Assembly: GCA_934667065.1 (NCBI GenBank)
Contig: CAKULD010000013.1
Location: 1-28,662 of the forward strand
Source of the DNA: an uncultured Collinsella sp.
GTDB taxonomy: Bacteria > Actinomycetota > Coriobacteriia > Coriobacteriales > Coriobacteriaceae
Direction: 5' to 3'
Length of the DNA: 28,662 bases
The number at the start of each line of letters is the position of its first letter. Position 1 is the first letter of the stretch. A model generated the notes under the pieces. It searched no databases. It had not been told where the DNA came from and worked only from the letters and a program-made list of their open reading frames with translations. A program made the translations under genes and the position numbers. Shown here piece after piece: positions 7,844 to 15,955 of the stretch.

Positions 7844-9451
7844 CTAACCGCACACGCCACATTTTGCACAGGCCGAAAGTGCTGCCGGGGCCTGGGCGAT
7901 GCCGCCCTTGGCCGTCTCGCGCAGCGTTGCCGGCAGCGCGTGGCCTACCGACAGCATGACGTGAGCCATCTGGTCAAACGGTACCAGGCTCTTGATGCCG
8001 GCAAGTGCGAGCTGGGCCGAGCTAAACGCCGCTGCCACGCCGATGGCGTTTCGGTTTTGGCACGGCACCTCGACAAGCCCACCCACCGGGTCGCAAACGA
8101 GGCCCAGCAGATTGCTCAGCGCGATGGAGCTGGCGTCGAGTGCCTGCTCGGGCGTGCCGCCCAGCATCTGCACGAGCGCGGCGGCGGCCATGGCGGCGGC
8201 GCTTCCCACCTCGGCCTGGCAGCCGCCCTCGGCGCCGGCGACGCAGGCGCTCGTGGTGAGGTTGAGGCCGATGGCGGCGGCGCAATAGAGGGCATCCATT
8301 ACCTGCTCGTCGTCGAGCTGCAGGTGGTCGGCGAGCGCCAGCACGCAGCCGGGCACGACGCCTGCGGAGCCGGCGGTTGGGGCGGCGACGATAACGCCCA
8401 TCGTTGCGGAGCGCTCGAGCACGGCCATGGCGCGGGCCACGGCGTCGGTCTGCACGGCGCCCATTAAGCTGGAGCTAAGCTCGTTGCGGCCGGTGGCATC
8501 GACGAGCTTTGCCTCGCCGCCAATGAGGCCACCGAGCGAGCGCTGTGGGTTGGCGATGGGGGCCGTTGTCTCATCTTTCATGACCTCGAGCACGCGGCGC
8601 ATGGCGGCGACGGCATGCTGCTCGCCGGTCAGGCGTGCCTCGCGCACGGCCATGACGGCACCGATGTTGAGTCCCAACTCCTCGCAGGCGTCGAGCAGCT
8701 GCTCGCCGTCGTCGAAGATCTCCTTGGCCGAGACGCCGGGGGAGAGGGATGAGGCCGAACCGGGGAGCTCAATAAACGTGGCGTAATCGACATTGTCGAG
8801 CTTTCGCAGCATGGGGATGACGGTATCGTCGGGCGCGCCGTCGGTCTCAAAGACGGAGTAGGCCTGGCCGCCCACTTCGGTGCGGTAGGTGCGGCAGAAG
8901 GCGATGTTCACGTGGGCATAGGCGAGCAGGTTGGTGAGCGCGGCGAGCACGCCGGGGACATCGTAGTGCGCCACGAAGAGCGTGGAGTACATACCCGAGA
9001 TGTCGACGCCGACGCCGTTGATACGGCTGATGCGCATCTTGCCGCCGCCCAGGCTCTCGCCGCGGACCTGCGCCGTGGCGCCCGTGTCGTCGGCCATGTC
9101 GATGTCGACGGTGTTGGGGTGGATGGAAGCGTCGTCGCCCTTGATGTCAAAGTGGTATTCGAGGCCCTGCTCGTGTGCGAGGTCGAAGGCCTGCTTGATG
9201 TTCTCGTCGTCGGTATCGAGGCCCAGGATGCCCGCGACGAGCGCGCGGTCGGTGCCGTGGCCGCGGTAGGTGTGGGCGAAGGAGTTCCACAGGCCGAAGG
9301 TGACCTTGGTGATGCGGCCTTCCAGCAGGCTGGCGGCAACTTGGGCGCACCGCAGGGCGCCGGCGGTGTGCGATGAGCTGGGGCCGACCATGACGGGGCC
9401 CAAGATCTCGAATGCCGAGGTCGTAGCTAGTGTTTGCGGCTTGCCTGCCAT
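7844..9451 (-). CDS. sdaA: L-serine ammonia-lyase, iron-sulfur type, single chain (beta-alpha fusion)
   Basis: This enzyme deaminates L-serine to pyruvate and ammonia with a [4Fe-4S] cluster, in the cytoplasm. At 535 residues it carries the beta part first (SSSHTAGALR near residue 25, an ACT-like segment near 145-215) and the catalytic alpha part from about 245, the order of one-chain type 2 enzymes such as the Legionella protein. Catalytic-half landmarks include APTAGSAGVVPG and Cys residues in SACVAGAEGGCQAEVG and LVCDPVGGLVEVPCQNR, which fit the Fe-S ligands. The C-terminus ends CAKCGVCG (Cys528, 531, 534); in the family a C-terminal Cys folds back into the active site, and here there are three. 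Start 9451 has AAAGGAG. It is monocistronic by spacing, with a large inverted repeat 57 nt upstream. Confidence 0.93.
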   Translation of the reverse strand: MAGKPQTLATTSAFEILGPVMVGPSSSHTAGALRCAQVAASLLEGRITKVTFGLWNSFAHTYRGHGTDRALVAGILGLDTDDENIKQAFDLAHEQGLEYHFDIKGDDASIHPNTVDIDMADDTGATAQVRGESLGGGKMRISRINGVGVDISGMYSTLFVAHYDVPGVLAALTNLLAYAHVNIAFCRTYRTEVGGQAYSVFETDGAPDDTVIPMLRKLDNVDYATFIELPGSASSLSPGVSAKEIFDDGEQLLDACEELGLNIGAVMAVREARLTGEQHAVAAMRRVLEVMKDETTAPIANPQRSLGGLIGGEAKLVDATGRNELSSSLMGAVQTDAVARAMAVLERSATMGVIVAAPTAGSAGVVPGCVLALADHLQLDDEQVMDALYCAAAIGLNLTTSACVAGAEGGCQAEVGSAAAMAAAALVQMLGGTPEQALDASSIALSNLLGLVCDPVGGLVEVPCQNRNAIGVAAAFSSAQLALAGIKSLVPFDQMAHVMLSVGHALPATLRETAKGGIAQAPAALSACAKCGVCG

Positions 9452-9507
9452 GGCTGCTCCTTTACGTGGCTCGTCGTCCCGAGGGGCGGGGCATACTCTG
9501 TCCCGCC

Positions 9508-9628
9508 GTTCCGAGGGCTTTAGTATTTGGTCGCCTGCTCGGACAGTCCTGCTCGCACGGAGAGCACATTAAGTGCTCTCCGGCTCGTGCGGAACTCGCG
9601 ATCGACCAAATACTAAAGCCCTCGGAAC
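9508..9628. repeat. Long inverted repeat, family C copy 1, with nested core hairpin
   Basis: The 26-nt arms at 9508-9533 and 9603-9628 are perfectly complementary. Between them a 69-nt core holds a second hairpin: GGAGAGCAC (9559-9567), loop ATTAA, GTGCTCTCC (9573-9581), flanked by GCACG and CGTGC. The core is nearly identical to that at 15991-16056. It lies 57 nt upstream of the sdaA start, so it could be in that gene's leader or promoter. Confidence 0.93.
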
Positions 9629-9725
9629 TTAGGATACATGGTAGAAGCCTGTGTGCTCCAAAATTCATCGGGTGGTGACCTATTCCATGTCCCGCGGTGG
9701 CTCATCTCCACCACCGGGTTAATAA

Positions 9726-9759
9726 AAAAGAAGTACCGGTTGGGGCCGGTACTTCTTTT
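9726..9759 (-). terminator. Rho-independent terminator of metK
   Basis: A perfect 14-bp stem pairs 9726-9739 with 9746-9759, with a TTGGGG loop. A-rich on the left and T-rich on the right, it gives a U-tract in the minus-strand transcript (TTTTTTATT). It lies about 40 nt after the metK stop. Confidence 0.92.
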
Positions 9760-9797
9760 GAAAGTGCGTATGTTGTTGTGACGTTGGCGGTTCTAAA

Positions 9798-11078
9798 TTA
9801 GAGGCCGCAGGATGCTTTGAGTTCTTCGACTCGGTCGGTGTTTTCCCAGGTGAAGTCGGCGTCTTCGCGGCCGAAGTGGCCGTAGGCTGCTGTCTTCTCG
9901 TAGATGGGGCGGCGCAGGTCCAGGTCGCGGATGATGGCGCCCGGGCGCAGGTCGAAGGTCTTCTCGACGGCCTCGACGATCTTGTCCTCGGCGACCTTAG
10001 CGGTGCCGAAGGTGTCGACCATGATCGAGAGTGGCTTGGACACGCCGATGGCGTAGGCGAGCTCGACTTCGCAGCGGTCGGCCAGGTCGGCGGCGACTAC
10101 GTTCTTGGCGACCCAGCGCGCGGCATACGCGGCGGAGCGGTCAACCTTAGTGCAGTCCTTGCCGCTAAAGGCACCGCCGCCGTGACGGCCGTAGCCGCCG
10201 TAGGTGTCGACGATGATCTTGCGGCCGGTCAGGCCCGTGTCGCCCATGGGGCCGCCCACAACAAAGCGACCGGTGGGGTTTACGTAGATGTCGGCTTTAT
10301 CCCACGGCATGTTCTCGGCGGCCATGACCGGGGTGATGACGTGCTCGATGAGGTCGGCCTTGATCTTGCCCATGTCCTCGATCTCGGCGGCGTGCTGCGT
10401 GGAGATGACGATGGTCGTGACCTCGACGGGCTTGCCGTCCTCGTAGCGCACGGTGACCTGGGTCTTGCCGTCGGGACGCAGATAGGCGAGGGTACCGTCG
10501 TGACGCACGGCGGCCAAGCGCTCGGCCAGGCGGCTTGCCAGGTAGTGAGGCATGGGCATGAGGGTCTTGGTCTCGTTGGAGGCGTAGCCGAACATCATGC
10601 CCTGGTCGCCGGCACCGATCAGGTCGATCGGGTCGGTGGTAGCGCCGGTTTGGGTCTCGAAGGACTCGTCGACGCCCTGGGCGATATCGGGCGACTGCTC
10701 GTGGATAAGGCTCATGACGCCGCAGGTGTCGCAGTCAAAACCGAACTTGGCGCGGTTGTAGCCAATGCGGCGGATAACGCCGCGGGCGATTTCCTGTACG
10801 TCGACGTAGGCCTGAGTGCGGATCTCGCCGGCAACGATGACGGTGCCGGTGGTCACGAGGGTCTCGCAGGCGCAACGGACGTTCTCCACGTTGGCGGGCA
10901 CGCCGTTGGGGGCGATGTAGCCCTGCTCCTGCAGCTCTATTTCTTTCGCGAGGATTGCGTCGAGGACGGCGTCGCTGATCTGGTCAGCGATCTTATCGGG
11001 ATGGCCTTCGGTCACCGACTCCGACGTAAATACAAAGGACCCGTGTTGGGGTGGGATGGAACGAAGTTCTTCTGACAT
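9798..11078 (-). CDS. metK: S-adenosylmethionine synthase (methionine adenosyltransferase)
   Basis: The enzyme makes S-adenosylmethionine from methionine and ATP in the cytoplasm, supplying methyl groups for enzymes such as RsmB encoded nearby. At 426 residues it is longer than the usual 380-400, with loops in the middle. Family motifs are SVTEGHPDKIADQISDAVLD near the N-terminus, GAGDQGMMFGYA, and the Gly-rich GGGAFSGKDCTKVDRSAAY P-loop-like segment. The C-terminal DLRPGAIIRDLDLRRPIY is also typical. Start ATG at 11078 has GAAAGGAC at a normal distance. It is divergent from gltX, with a family B inverted repeat between the two starts. The leader has a 7-bp hairpin (11102-11127) but no recognised SAM riboswitch. 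Confidence 0.98.
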   Translation of the reverse strand: MSEELRSIPPQHGSFVFTSESVTEGHPDKIADQISDAVLDAILAKEIELQEQGYIAPNGVPANVENVRCACETLVTTGTVIVAGEIRTQAYVDVQEIARGVIRRIGYNRAKFGFDCDTCGVMSLIHEQSPDIAQGVDESFETQTGATTDPIDLIGAGDQGMMFGYASNETKTLMPMPHYLASRLAERLAAVRHDGTLAYLRPDGKTQVTVRYEDGKPVEVTTIVISTQHAAEIEDMGKIKADLIEHVITPVMAAENMPWDKADIYVNPTGRFVVGGPMGDTGLTGRKIIVDTYGGYGRHGGGAFSGKDCTKVDRSAAYAARWVAKNVVAADLADRCEVELAYAIGVSKPLSIMVDTFGTAKVAEDKIVEAVEKTFDLRPGAIIRDLDLRRPIYEKTAAYGHFGREDADFTWENTDRVEELKASCGL

Positions 11079-11101
11079 GATTGTCCTTTCAAATAACGTG
11101 T

Positions 11102-11152
11102 CCCGGCGACCGTTACCATTCCGCCGGGCTCTCTATGCAAGGGCACATCATA
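11102..11152 (-). promoter_or_regulatory. metK leader hairpin and possible -10 box
   Basis: CCCGGCG (11102-11108) and CGCCGGG (11121-11127) form a 7-bp stem in the metK leader, between the ribosome-binding site and a TATGAT hexamer read on the minus strand (11147-11152). The hexamer is a plausible -10, but no convincing -35 lies 16-18 nt upstream. The hairpin does not match a SAM riboswitch class that I can recognise. Confidence 0.35.
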
Positions 11153-11188
11153 GCGCGTAAATCAAACATTCACACCCTTTCCGCACCT

Positions 11189-11278
11189 ACTCATTGGGGA
11201 CAGACTTAAATGACCAGCCTTACCTAAGTGCCGACAGGTTGCCCAAAGGCTGGTCATTTAAGTCTGTCCCCAATGAGT
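11189..11278. repeat. Long inverted repeat, family B
   Basis: The 33-nt arms at 11189-11221 and 11246-11278 are perfectly complementary and carry GGGGACAGACTTAAATGACC. The 24-nt loop contains a further ACCT/AGGT pairing. The last 10 nt (CCAATGAGTG) are repeated immediately afterwards at 11281-11290. It sits between the divergent metK and gltX starts, in the space where their promoters should lie. Confidence 0.93.
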
Positions 11279-11373
11279 GCCCAATGAGTGGGTCGGTGCC
11301 CTTTGTGCGGAGGTTGCTTTGTTGCTTTATACTGGTGCGGTTAGACAACCATCCTGCAATCGAGGAGATTTCC

Positions 11374-12849
11374 ATGGCATCAGACGTTCGCGTCCGCTTT
11401 GCACCCTCACCCACGGGCAAGCTGCACATCGGCGGCGCCCGCACCGCTATCTATAACTGGGCTTTCGCCCGCGCAAACGGCGGCACGTTCATCCTGCGCA
11501 TCGACGACACCGATCCCACCCGCTCCACCGACGAGAACACGCAGATTATCCTGCGCGCCATGCGTTGGCTGGGTCTGGACTGGGACGAGGGTCCCGAGGT
11601 GGGTGGCGACTTTGGTCCCTACGCACAGACCGAGCGCCTGGACCTGTACAAGCAGGCCGCCCAGAAGCTCTGGGACGAGGGCAAGGCCTATCCGTGCTTC
11701 TGCACTAAGGAGCAGCTCGACGCCGACCGCAAGGCCGCCCAGGAGCGCAAGGACCCCTTCCAGGGCTACCAGCGTCGCTGCCGCGATCTTGATCCCGAGG
11801 AGGCCCGCCGCCGCATCGAGGCCGGCGAGTCCTACGTCCTGCGCATCAAGGTGCCCGAGGACCGCGGCGACGTCGTCATCCACGACGCCGTCCACGGCGA
11901 GGTGACCTTTGACGCCAAGGAACTCGACGACTTCGTCATCTTCCGCTCCGACGGCACGCCCACGTACAACTTCGCGACGGTCGTCGACGACGCCATGATG
12001 AAGATCACCCACGTCATCCGCGGCGACGACCACCTGTCCAACACCCCGCGCCAGGTCATGGTCTACGAGGCCCTCGGCGCGCCCGTGCCCACGTTCGCCC
12101 ACATCTCCATGATTCTGGGCGCCGACGGCAAGAAGCTCTCCAAACGCCACGGCGCCACCTCGGTGGAGGAATACCGCGACGCCGGCTATCTGTCCGACGC
12201 CTTCGTCAACTATCTGGCGCTGCTCGGCTGGTCGCTCGACGGCGAGACCACGATCATCCCGCGCGACGTTCTGGCCAGCAAGTTCTCGCTCGACCGCATC
12301 TCCAAGAACCCGGCGACCTTCGACCCCAAGAAGCTCGACTGGGTCAATGCCGAGTATATCAACGGTATGTCCGACGCGCAGTTTGCCGACGAGGTCATGG
12401 TCCCCGAGCTGCATGAGGCGGGCCTCATTGAGGGTAATGTCGAGTACGGCGAGGATTGGATTGACGCGCTTGCCGCCATCGTCAAGCCGCGCACCAAGAT
12501 GCCTGCCGACGCCGTGACCGTCGCCGCTCCTATCTTTGCCACGGCCGAGACGCTCGAGTATGACGAGAAGTCCGTCAACAAGGGCCTGGCCAAGGAGGGC
12601 ATGGGTGCCATTCTGGACGCCGCCAAGGCCGCGCTCGAGGGCGTGGACGAGTGGACTGCTGGCAACATCGACGCCGCTCTTGAGCCGCTATCCGAGCAGA
12701 TGGACCTCAAGAAGCGCGTGGTGTTCCAGGCCGTGCGCGTCGCCGTCTGCGGCAACATGGTGAGCCCTCCGCTGGGCGAGACCATGGCGCTCGTCGGTCG
12801 CGACGACTGCCTGGCGCGCATCGACCGCGCCCGCACGATGGCGCTGTAG
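11374..12849 (+). CDS. gltX: Glutamyl-tRNA synthetase
   Basis: This class I aminoacyl-tRNA synthetase charges tRNA-Glu; the window opens with one of its substrates, tRNA-Glu(CUC). It is 491 residues, the usual length. The HIGH-type motif is KLHIGGARTA (from residue 17), and the ATP-binding signature is KKLSKRHGATSVEEY. A CFC...C cluster near residues 110-140 resembles the zinc-binding site of many GluRS. The C-terminal helical part should bind the anticodon. Start ATG 11374 was preferred to an upstream start at 11194 because GAGGAG precedes it by about 6 nt, FAPSPTG begins right after, and the upstream version would read through the inverted repeat. A TATACT at 11328-11333 is a possible -10. 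Whether it also charges tRNA-Gln cannot be told here. Confidence 0.97.
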   Translation: MASDVRVRFAPSPTGKLHIGGARTAIYNWAFARANGGTFILRIDDTDPTRSTDENTQIILRAMRWLGLDWDEGPEVGGDFGPYAQTERLDLYKQAAQKLWDEGKAYPCFCTKEQLDADRKAAQERKDPFQGYQRRCRDLDPEEARRRIEAGESYVLRIKVPEDRGDVVIHDAVHGEVTFDAKELDDFVIFRSDGTPTYNFATVVDDAMMKITHVIRGDDHLSNTPRQVMVYEALGAPVPTFAHISMILGADGKKLSKRHGATSVEEYRDAGYLSDAFVNYLALLGWSLDGETTIIPRDVLASKFSLDRISKNPATFDPKKLDWVNAEYINGMSDAQFADEVMVPELHEAGLIEGNVEYGEDWIDALAAIVKPRTKMPADAVTVAAPIFATAETLEYDEKSVNKGLAKEGMGAILDAAKAALEGVDEWTAGNIDAALEPLSEQMDLKKRVVFQAVRVAVCGNMVSPPLGETMALVGRDDCLARIDRARTMAL

Positions 12850-12872
12850 CAGCTGCGCAAACGCATGTATTC

Positions 12873-12907
12873 GAGCCCCGTTCACCCCGAGCGGGGCTCT
12901 TGTTTCT
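12873..12907 (+). terminator. Terminator of gltX
   Basis: GAGCCCCG (12873-12880) pairs with CGGGGCTC (12892-12899) around an 11-nt loop, followed by TTGTTTC. It lies 23 nt after the gltX stop and just before priA. Confidence 0.8.
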
Positions 12908-12938
12908 GTAGACGTATGGGATGGGAGGCATAGGGACC

Positions 12939-15392
12939 ATGGCCGAGCAACTTTCGCTGTTTGGTTCGCCGGAACCGGAGGTGACCCCGGTGCAGTCCGC
13001 CCATGCTGCCGAGAAGGTCAAGCCCGAGCCTGCGCCCGAGCCCGTCACCGCCTACGCAAGCGTGGTCCTCGACATCCCGACCCGTGCGCTATCCGAGCCG
13101 TTTGCCTACGGCATTCCGCAATCCCTTGCCGGCGAGGCTCAGATCGGCTCCACGGTCCTAGTCCATTTTGGCAACCGTGCGGCCGCCGGCTATATCGTCG
13201 ACATTGCGCCCGAACTGAGCGATTTACAAGGCAACAACGCCCTCGACCCTGCGCGCGTCAAGCCCATCGAGGCTATCCTCAGCAAGCCACTATTTACCGC
13301 CGAGGCTGCCCGCATCGCACGTTGGATGAGCCGCGAGTACGTCGCGACGCTTTCCGAGTGCCTGCGCCTGTTCCTGCCCCCGGGCGGTAGCCCACGCGTG
13401 GTCAAGGGCGACGATGGCGTGTGGACCGTCGAGCGCCCCGCCGTCAAACCCATCCAAAACCGTTGGGTCATGCTCACGCCCGAGGGATTCGACTACACGC
13501 CACCCAAAACGGCGGTCCGCCAGCGTCAGCTTATCGAGGCGCTCCAATGCGGCCCGGTCACGACGCGCGACCTCAACCTGCTCTACAACAGCATGTCCGC
13601 TACCATCAAAGCTCTCGAAAAGCGCGGCGTCGTGGTGGTTGAGGAACGCCGCGCCTGGCGTGGCTGCAGCGAGCAGACCACGCTGTCCTCCGCGAGCGGC
13701 AAAGCGCCGGTCTCGCTTACCAACGGTCAGCAGCAAGCGCTCGCGCAGATTGAACGCGCTCGCCTGGATGCGCACGGCGACGTGGTGCTCGTCGATGGCG
13801 TCACTGGTTCCGGCAAAACCGAGGTTTACCTCTCGGCGATTGAGCGCGTGCTTGCGGCCGGCCGCTCGGCCTGCGTGCTCGTGCCCGAGATCTCGCTGAC
13901 GGCCCAGACCGTTGGCCGCTTCCGCTCACGCTTTGGCGAGACGGTTGCGGTCTTCCACTCGCGCCTTTCGGCTGGTGAGCGCCTGGACCAGTGGGATATG
14001 GTCGCCAGCGGTGCCGCGCGTGTGGTCGTGGGCGCCCGTTCGGCGCTCTTTTGCCCGCTCAGCGATCTGGGCCTCATTATTATCGACGAGGAGCACGAGA
14101 CCAGCTACAAGCAGGGTTCCAGCCCGCGTTACCATGCGCGCGAGGTGGCGGCCGAGATGGCGCGCCGCTATCGTTGTCCGCTTGTGCTGGGCTCGGCCAC
14201 TCCTTCTGCCGAGGCGCTCGATCGCTGCCATCGCGGCACGTACAACGGCGCCACCTGGACGCGCGTCGAGATGCCCGAGCGCCCGGGACACGCGGTACTG
14301 CCCACGGTCCGCATCGCCGACCTGCGCCGCGAGTTTTCGCACGGCAGCCGCTCCATGTTCTCAAAACCCCTGATGGAAGGTCTCGAGCGCGTTGTCGAAC
14401 GTCGCGAGAAGGCCGTGCTGCTGCACAACCGCCGTGGCTTTGCGCCCTTCCTGATGTGCCGAGAGTGCGGCTGCGTCCCCACCTGTAACCACTGCTCCAC
14501 CGCGCTCACATACCACGAGCGCACGCACACGCTGCAGTGCCACACCTGCGGGTCGTCTTGGCGCGTTCAGCCCTATCCGGCGCCCACGAGCCGCTGCCCC
14601 AAGTGCGGCAGCCGCTACCTGGCGAAAATGGGCCTGGGCACGCAGCAAATCGAAGACGCGCTGCACCAGATGCTGCCCGAGGATGTCGCCATCATTCGCA
14701 TGGACGCCGATTCCACGCGCGGCAAGGACGCGCACAAAAAGCTGCTCGAGCAGTTCGACGCTGCCGATTGCGCCGTGCTGTTGGGCACGCAGATGATCGC
14801 CAAGGGACTCGACTTTCCCGAGGTCACGCTCGTGGGCGTGGTCAATGCCGATTTTGCGCTTAAGCTGCCCGATTTTAGAGCAGGGGAGCGCGCCTACGAT
14901 CTGCTGGAGCAAGTCGCAGGCCGCGCCGGTCGCGGCGATCGTCCCGGAGAGGTCATCATCCAGACCTACCTGCCCGAGGACCCGGTCATTCGCGCCGTCG
15001 CCGAGCACGACCGTTCCATCTTTACCGACTATGACCTGGGCCAGCGTCGCGATGCTCTGTATCCGCCGTTCGTGCGCCTGGTCAACATCCTGGTGTGGTC
15101 GGCGAACGCGGACGACGCGCGGGACTACATCGGCCGCATCGCAAAGTTTCTCAAGCGCCGCTGGCACGCCGCCGCGCCCGACTTTTTGCGGGCGGGGAGT
15201 GCCGTGCCGCAGGTGCTGGGCCCGGCTTCGTGTGTAATCGAGAGAGCCAAGGACCGTTACCGCTTCCATCTGCTTGTAAAGTCGCCGGTAGGGTACCATG
15301 TCTCTGATGATATCGACGCCTGCCTTAAAGAGGTGGGCTCCGTGCGCGGCGTGAGCGTGAGCGTTGACGTCGACGCCTATGATTTGATGTAA
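12939..15392 (+). CDS. priA: Primosomal protein N' (replication restart helicase PriA)
   Basis: PriA rebinds stalled or broken forks and reloads the replisome. This 817-residue protein has the N-terminal 3'-end-binding domain (from about residue 35), a winged-helix region, Walker A GVTGSGKTEVYL, DEEH box IIDEEHETSYKQ, and eight Cys in the two zinc sites between helicase lobes (CRECGCVPTCNHC and CHTCG...CPKCG). Helicase motifs VLGSATPS, GTQMIAKGLDFPEVTLVG and QVAGRAGRG are intact, so it should be an active helicase, unlike the degenerate PriA reported for many other actinobacteria. Start ATG 12939 was preferred to 12921 because GGGAGG lies between them. The N-terminus begins MAEQLSLF, matching a beta-clamp-binding motif. 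def starts 18 nt after its stop, and the two should be cotranscribed. Confidence 0.96.
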   Translation: MAEQLSLFGSPEPEVTPVQSAHAAEKVKPEPAPEPVTAYASVVLDIPTRALSEPFAYGIPQSLAGEAQIGSTVLVHFGNRAAAGYIVDIAPELSDLQGNNALDPARVKPIEAILSKPLFTAEAARIARWMSREYVATLSECLRLFLPPGGSPRVVKGDDGVWTVERPAVKPIQNRWVMLTPEGFDYTPPKTAVRQRQLIEALQCGPVTTRDLNLLYNSMSATIKALEKRGVVVVEERRAWRGCSEQTTLSSASGKAPVSLTNGQQQALAQIERARLDAHGDVVLVDGVTGSGKTEVYLSAIERVLAAGRSACVLVPEISLTAQTVGRFRSRFGETVAVFHSRLSAGERLDQWDMVASGAARVVVGARSALFCPLSDLGLIIIDEEHETSYKQGSSPRYHAREVAAEMARRYRCPLVLGSATPSAEALDRCHRGTYNGATWTRVEMPERPGHAVLPTVRIADLRREFSHGSRSMFSKPLMEGLERVVERREKAVLLHNRRGFAPFLMCRECGCVPTCNHCSTALTYHERTHTLQCHTCGSSWRVQPYPAPTSRCPKCGSRYLAKMGLGTQQIEDALHQMLPEDVAIIRMDADSTRGKDAHKKLLEQFDAADCAVLLGTQMIAKGLDFPEVTLVGVVNADFALKLPDFRAGERAYDLLEQVAGRAGRGDRPGEVIIQTYLPEDPVIRAVAEHDRSIFTDYDLGQRRDALYPPFVRLVNILVWSANADDARDYIGRIAKFLKRRWHAAAPDFLRAGSAVPQVLGPASCVIERAKDRYRFHLLVKSPVGYHVSDDIDACLKEVGSVRGVSVSVDVDAYDLM

Positions 15393-15410
15393 CAACCCGA
15401 AAGGATGGCC

Positions 15411-15947
15411 ATGGAAGCCAACGGAATCGTACTGTCGCCCGACCCTCGTCTGCGCCAGGAGTGCGCCGTCATTGAGGAGATCACCCCGGCGATCGAGGCG
15501 CTTGCTGAGAAGATGAAGAAGATGATGTTCGAGAACGGCGGTTGCGGCCTGGCTGCCCCGCAGATCGGCGAGCTCATTCAGCTCGTGACCATCGACTGCG
15601 ATTACAGCGACAAGAACGACTACGACCCGTACGTGCTCATCAACCCCGTGATCGTTGAGCAGAGCGACAACCTGGTGCCGTTTAGCGAGGGTTGCCTGTC
15701 CATTCCTGGCATTAGCTGCGAGATCGAGCGTCCGGACCACGTTGTCGTTGAGGCGTACGACCTGGATGCCAACCTGATTCGCTATGAGGCCACGGGCGAC
15801 CTGTTCTGCGTGTGCCTGCAGCACGAGATCGATCACCTGCACGGCAACACCATGTTCGAGCGACTGAAGCCGATGCAGCGCATCAAGGCTGTCAAGGAGT
15901 ACCAGGACGCTCTGGCCCGCGGCGCTCGACCGGGCGAGACCGAGTAG
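15411..15947 (+). CDS. def: Peptide deformylase
   Basis: The metalloenzyme removes the formyl group from the N-terminal Met of new proteins, undoing the product of Fmt encoded downstream. It has 178 residues. All three family motifs are intact: motif 1 GCGLAAPQIG (residues 44-53), motif 2 EGCLS with metal ligand Cys95, and motif 3 HEIDH with metal ligands His138 and His142. The start at 15411 was preferred to the ATG at 15405 because GAAAGG ends directly at 15404, which leaves 6 nt of spacing only for the later start. It follows priA by 18 nt, forming a priA-def unit. A long inverted repeat begins 8 nt after its stop. Confidence 0.97.
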   Translation: MEANGIVLSPDPRLRQECAVIEEITPAIEALAEKMKKMMFENGGCGLAAPQIGELIQLVTIDCDYSDKNDYDPYVLINPVIVEQSDNLVPFSEGCLSIPGISCEIERPDHVVVEAYDLDANLIRYEATGDLFCVCLQHEIDHLHGNTMFERLKPMQRIKAVKEYQDALARGARPGETE

Positions 15948-15955
15948 GGCTGTCC

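Larger units (their letters stand above)
9452..9797. other. 346-nt gene-free gap between metK and sdaA
   Basis: Going from high to low coordinates, the gap holds the metK terminator (9726-9759), about 95 nt with a small GGTGG/CCACC hairpin near 9705 and no convincing promoter, the family C inverted repeat (9508-9628), and a GC hairpin pairing 9485-9490 with 9502-9507. The sdaA ribosome-binding site AAAGGAG follows. No open reading frame of substance was recognised. Confidence 0.8.

Noticed and set aside
9876..11075. 399-codon plus-strand frame opposite metK
   Set aside because: Its translation is a Gly/Val/Asp-rich shadow of metK codons and contains no domain.
11079..11188. SAM riboswitch in the metK leader
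   Set aside because: Only a simple 7-bp hairpin is visible. The multi-helix core and conserved loops of known SAM riboswitches were not found by eye.
11194..11373. Upstream in-frame extension of gltX
   Set aside because: It would translate through the perfect inverted repeat, lacks family homology, and the ATG at 11374 has a good ribosome-binding site.
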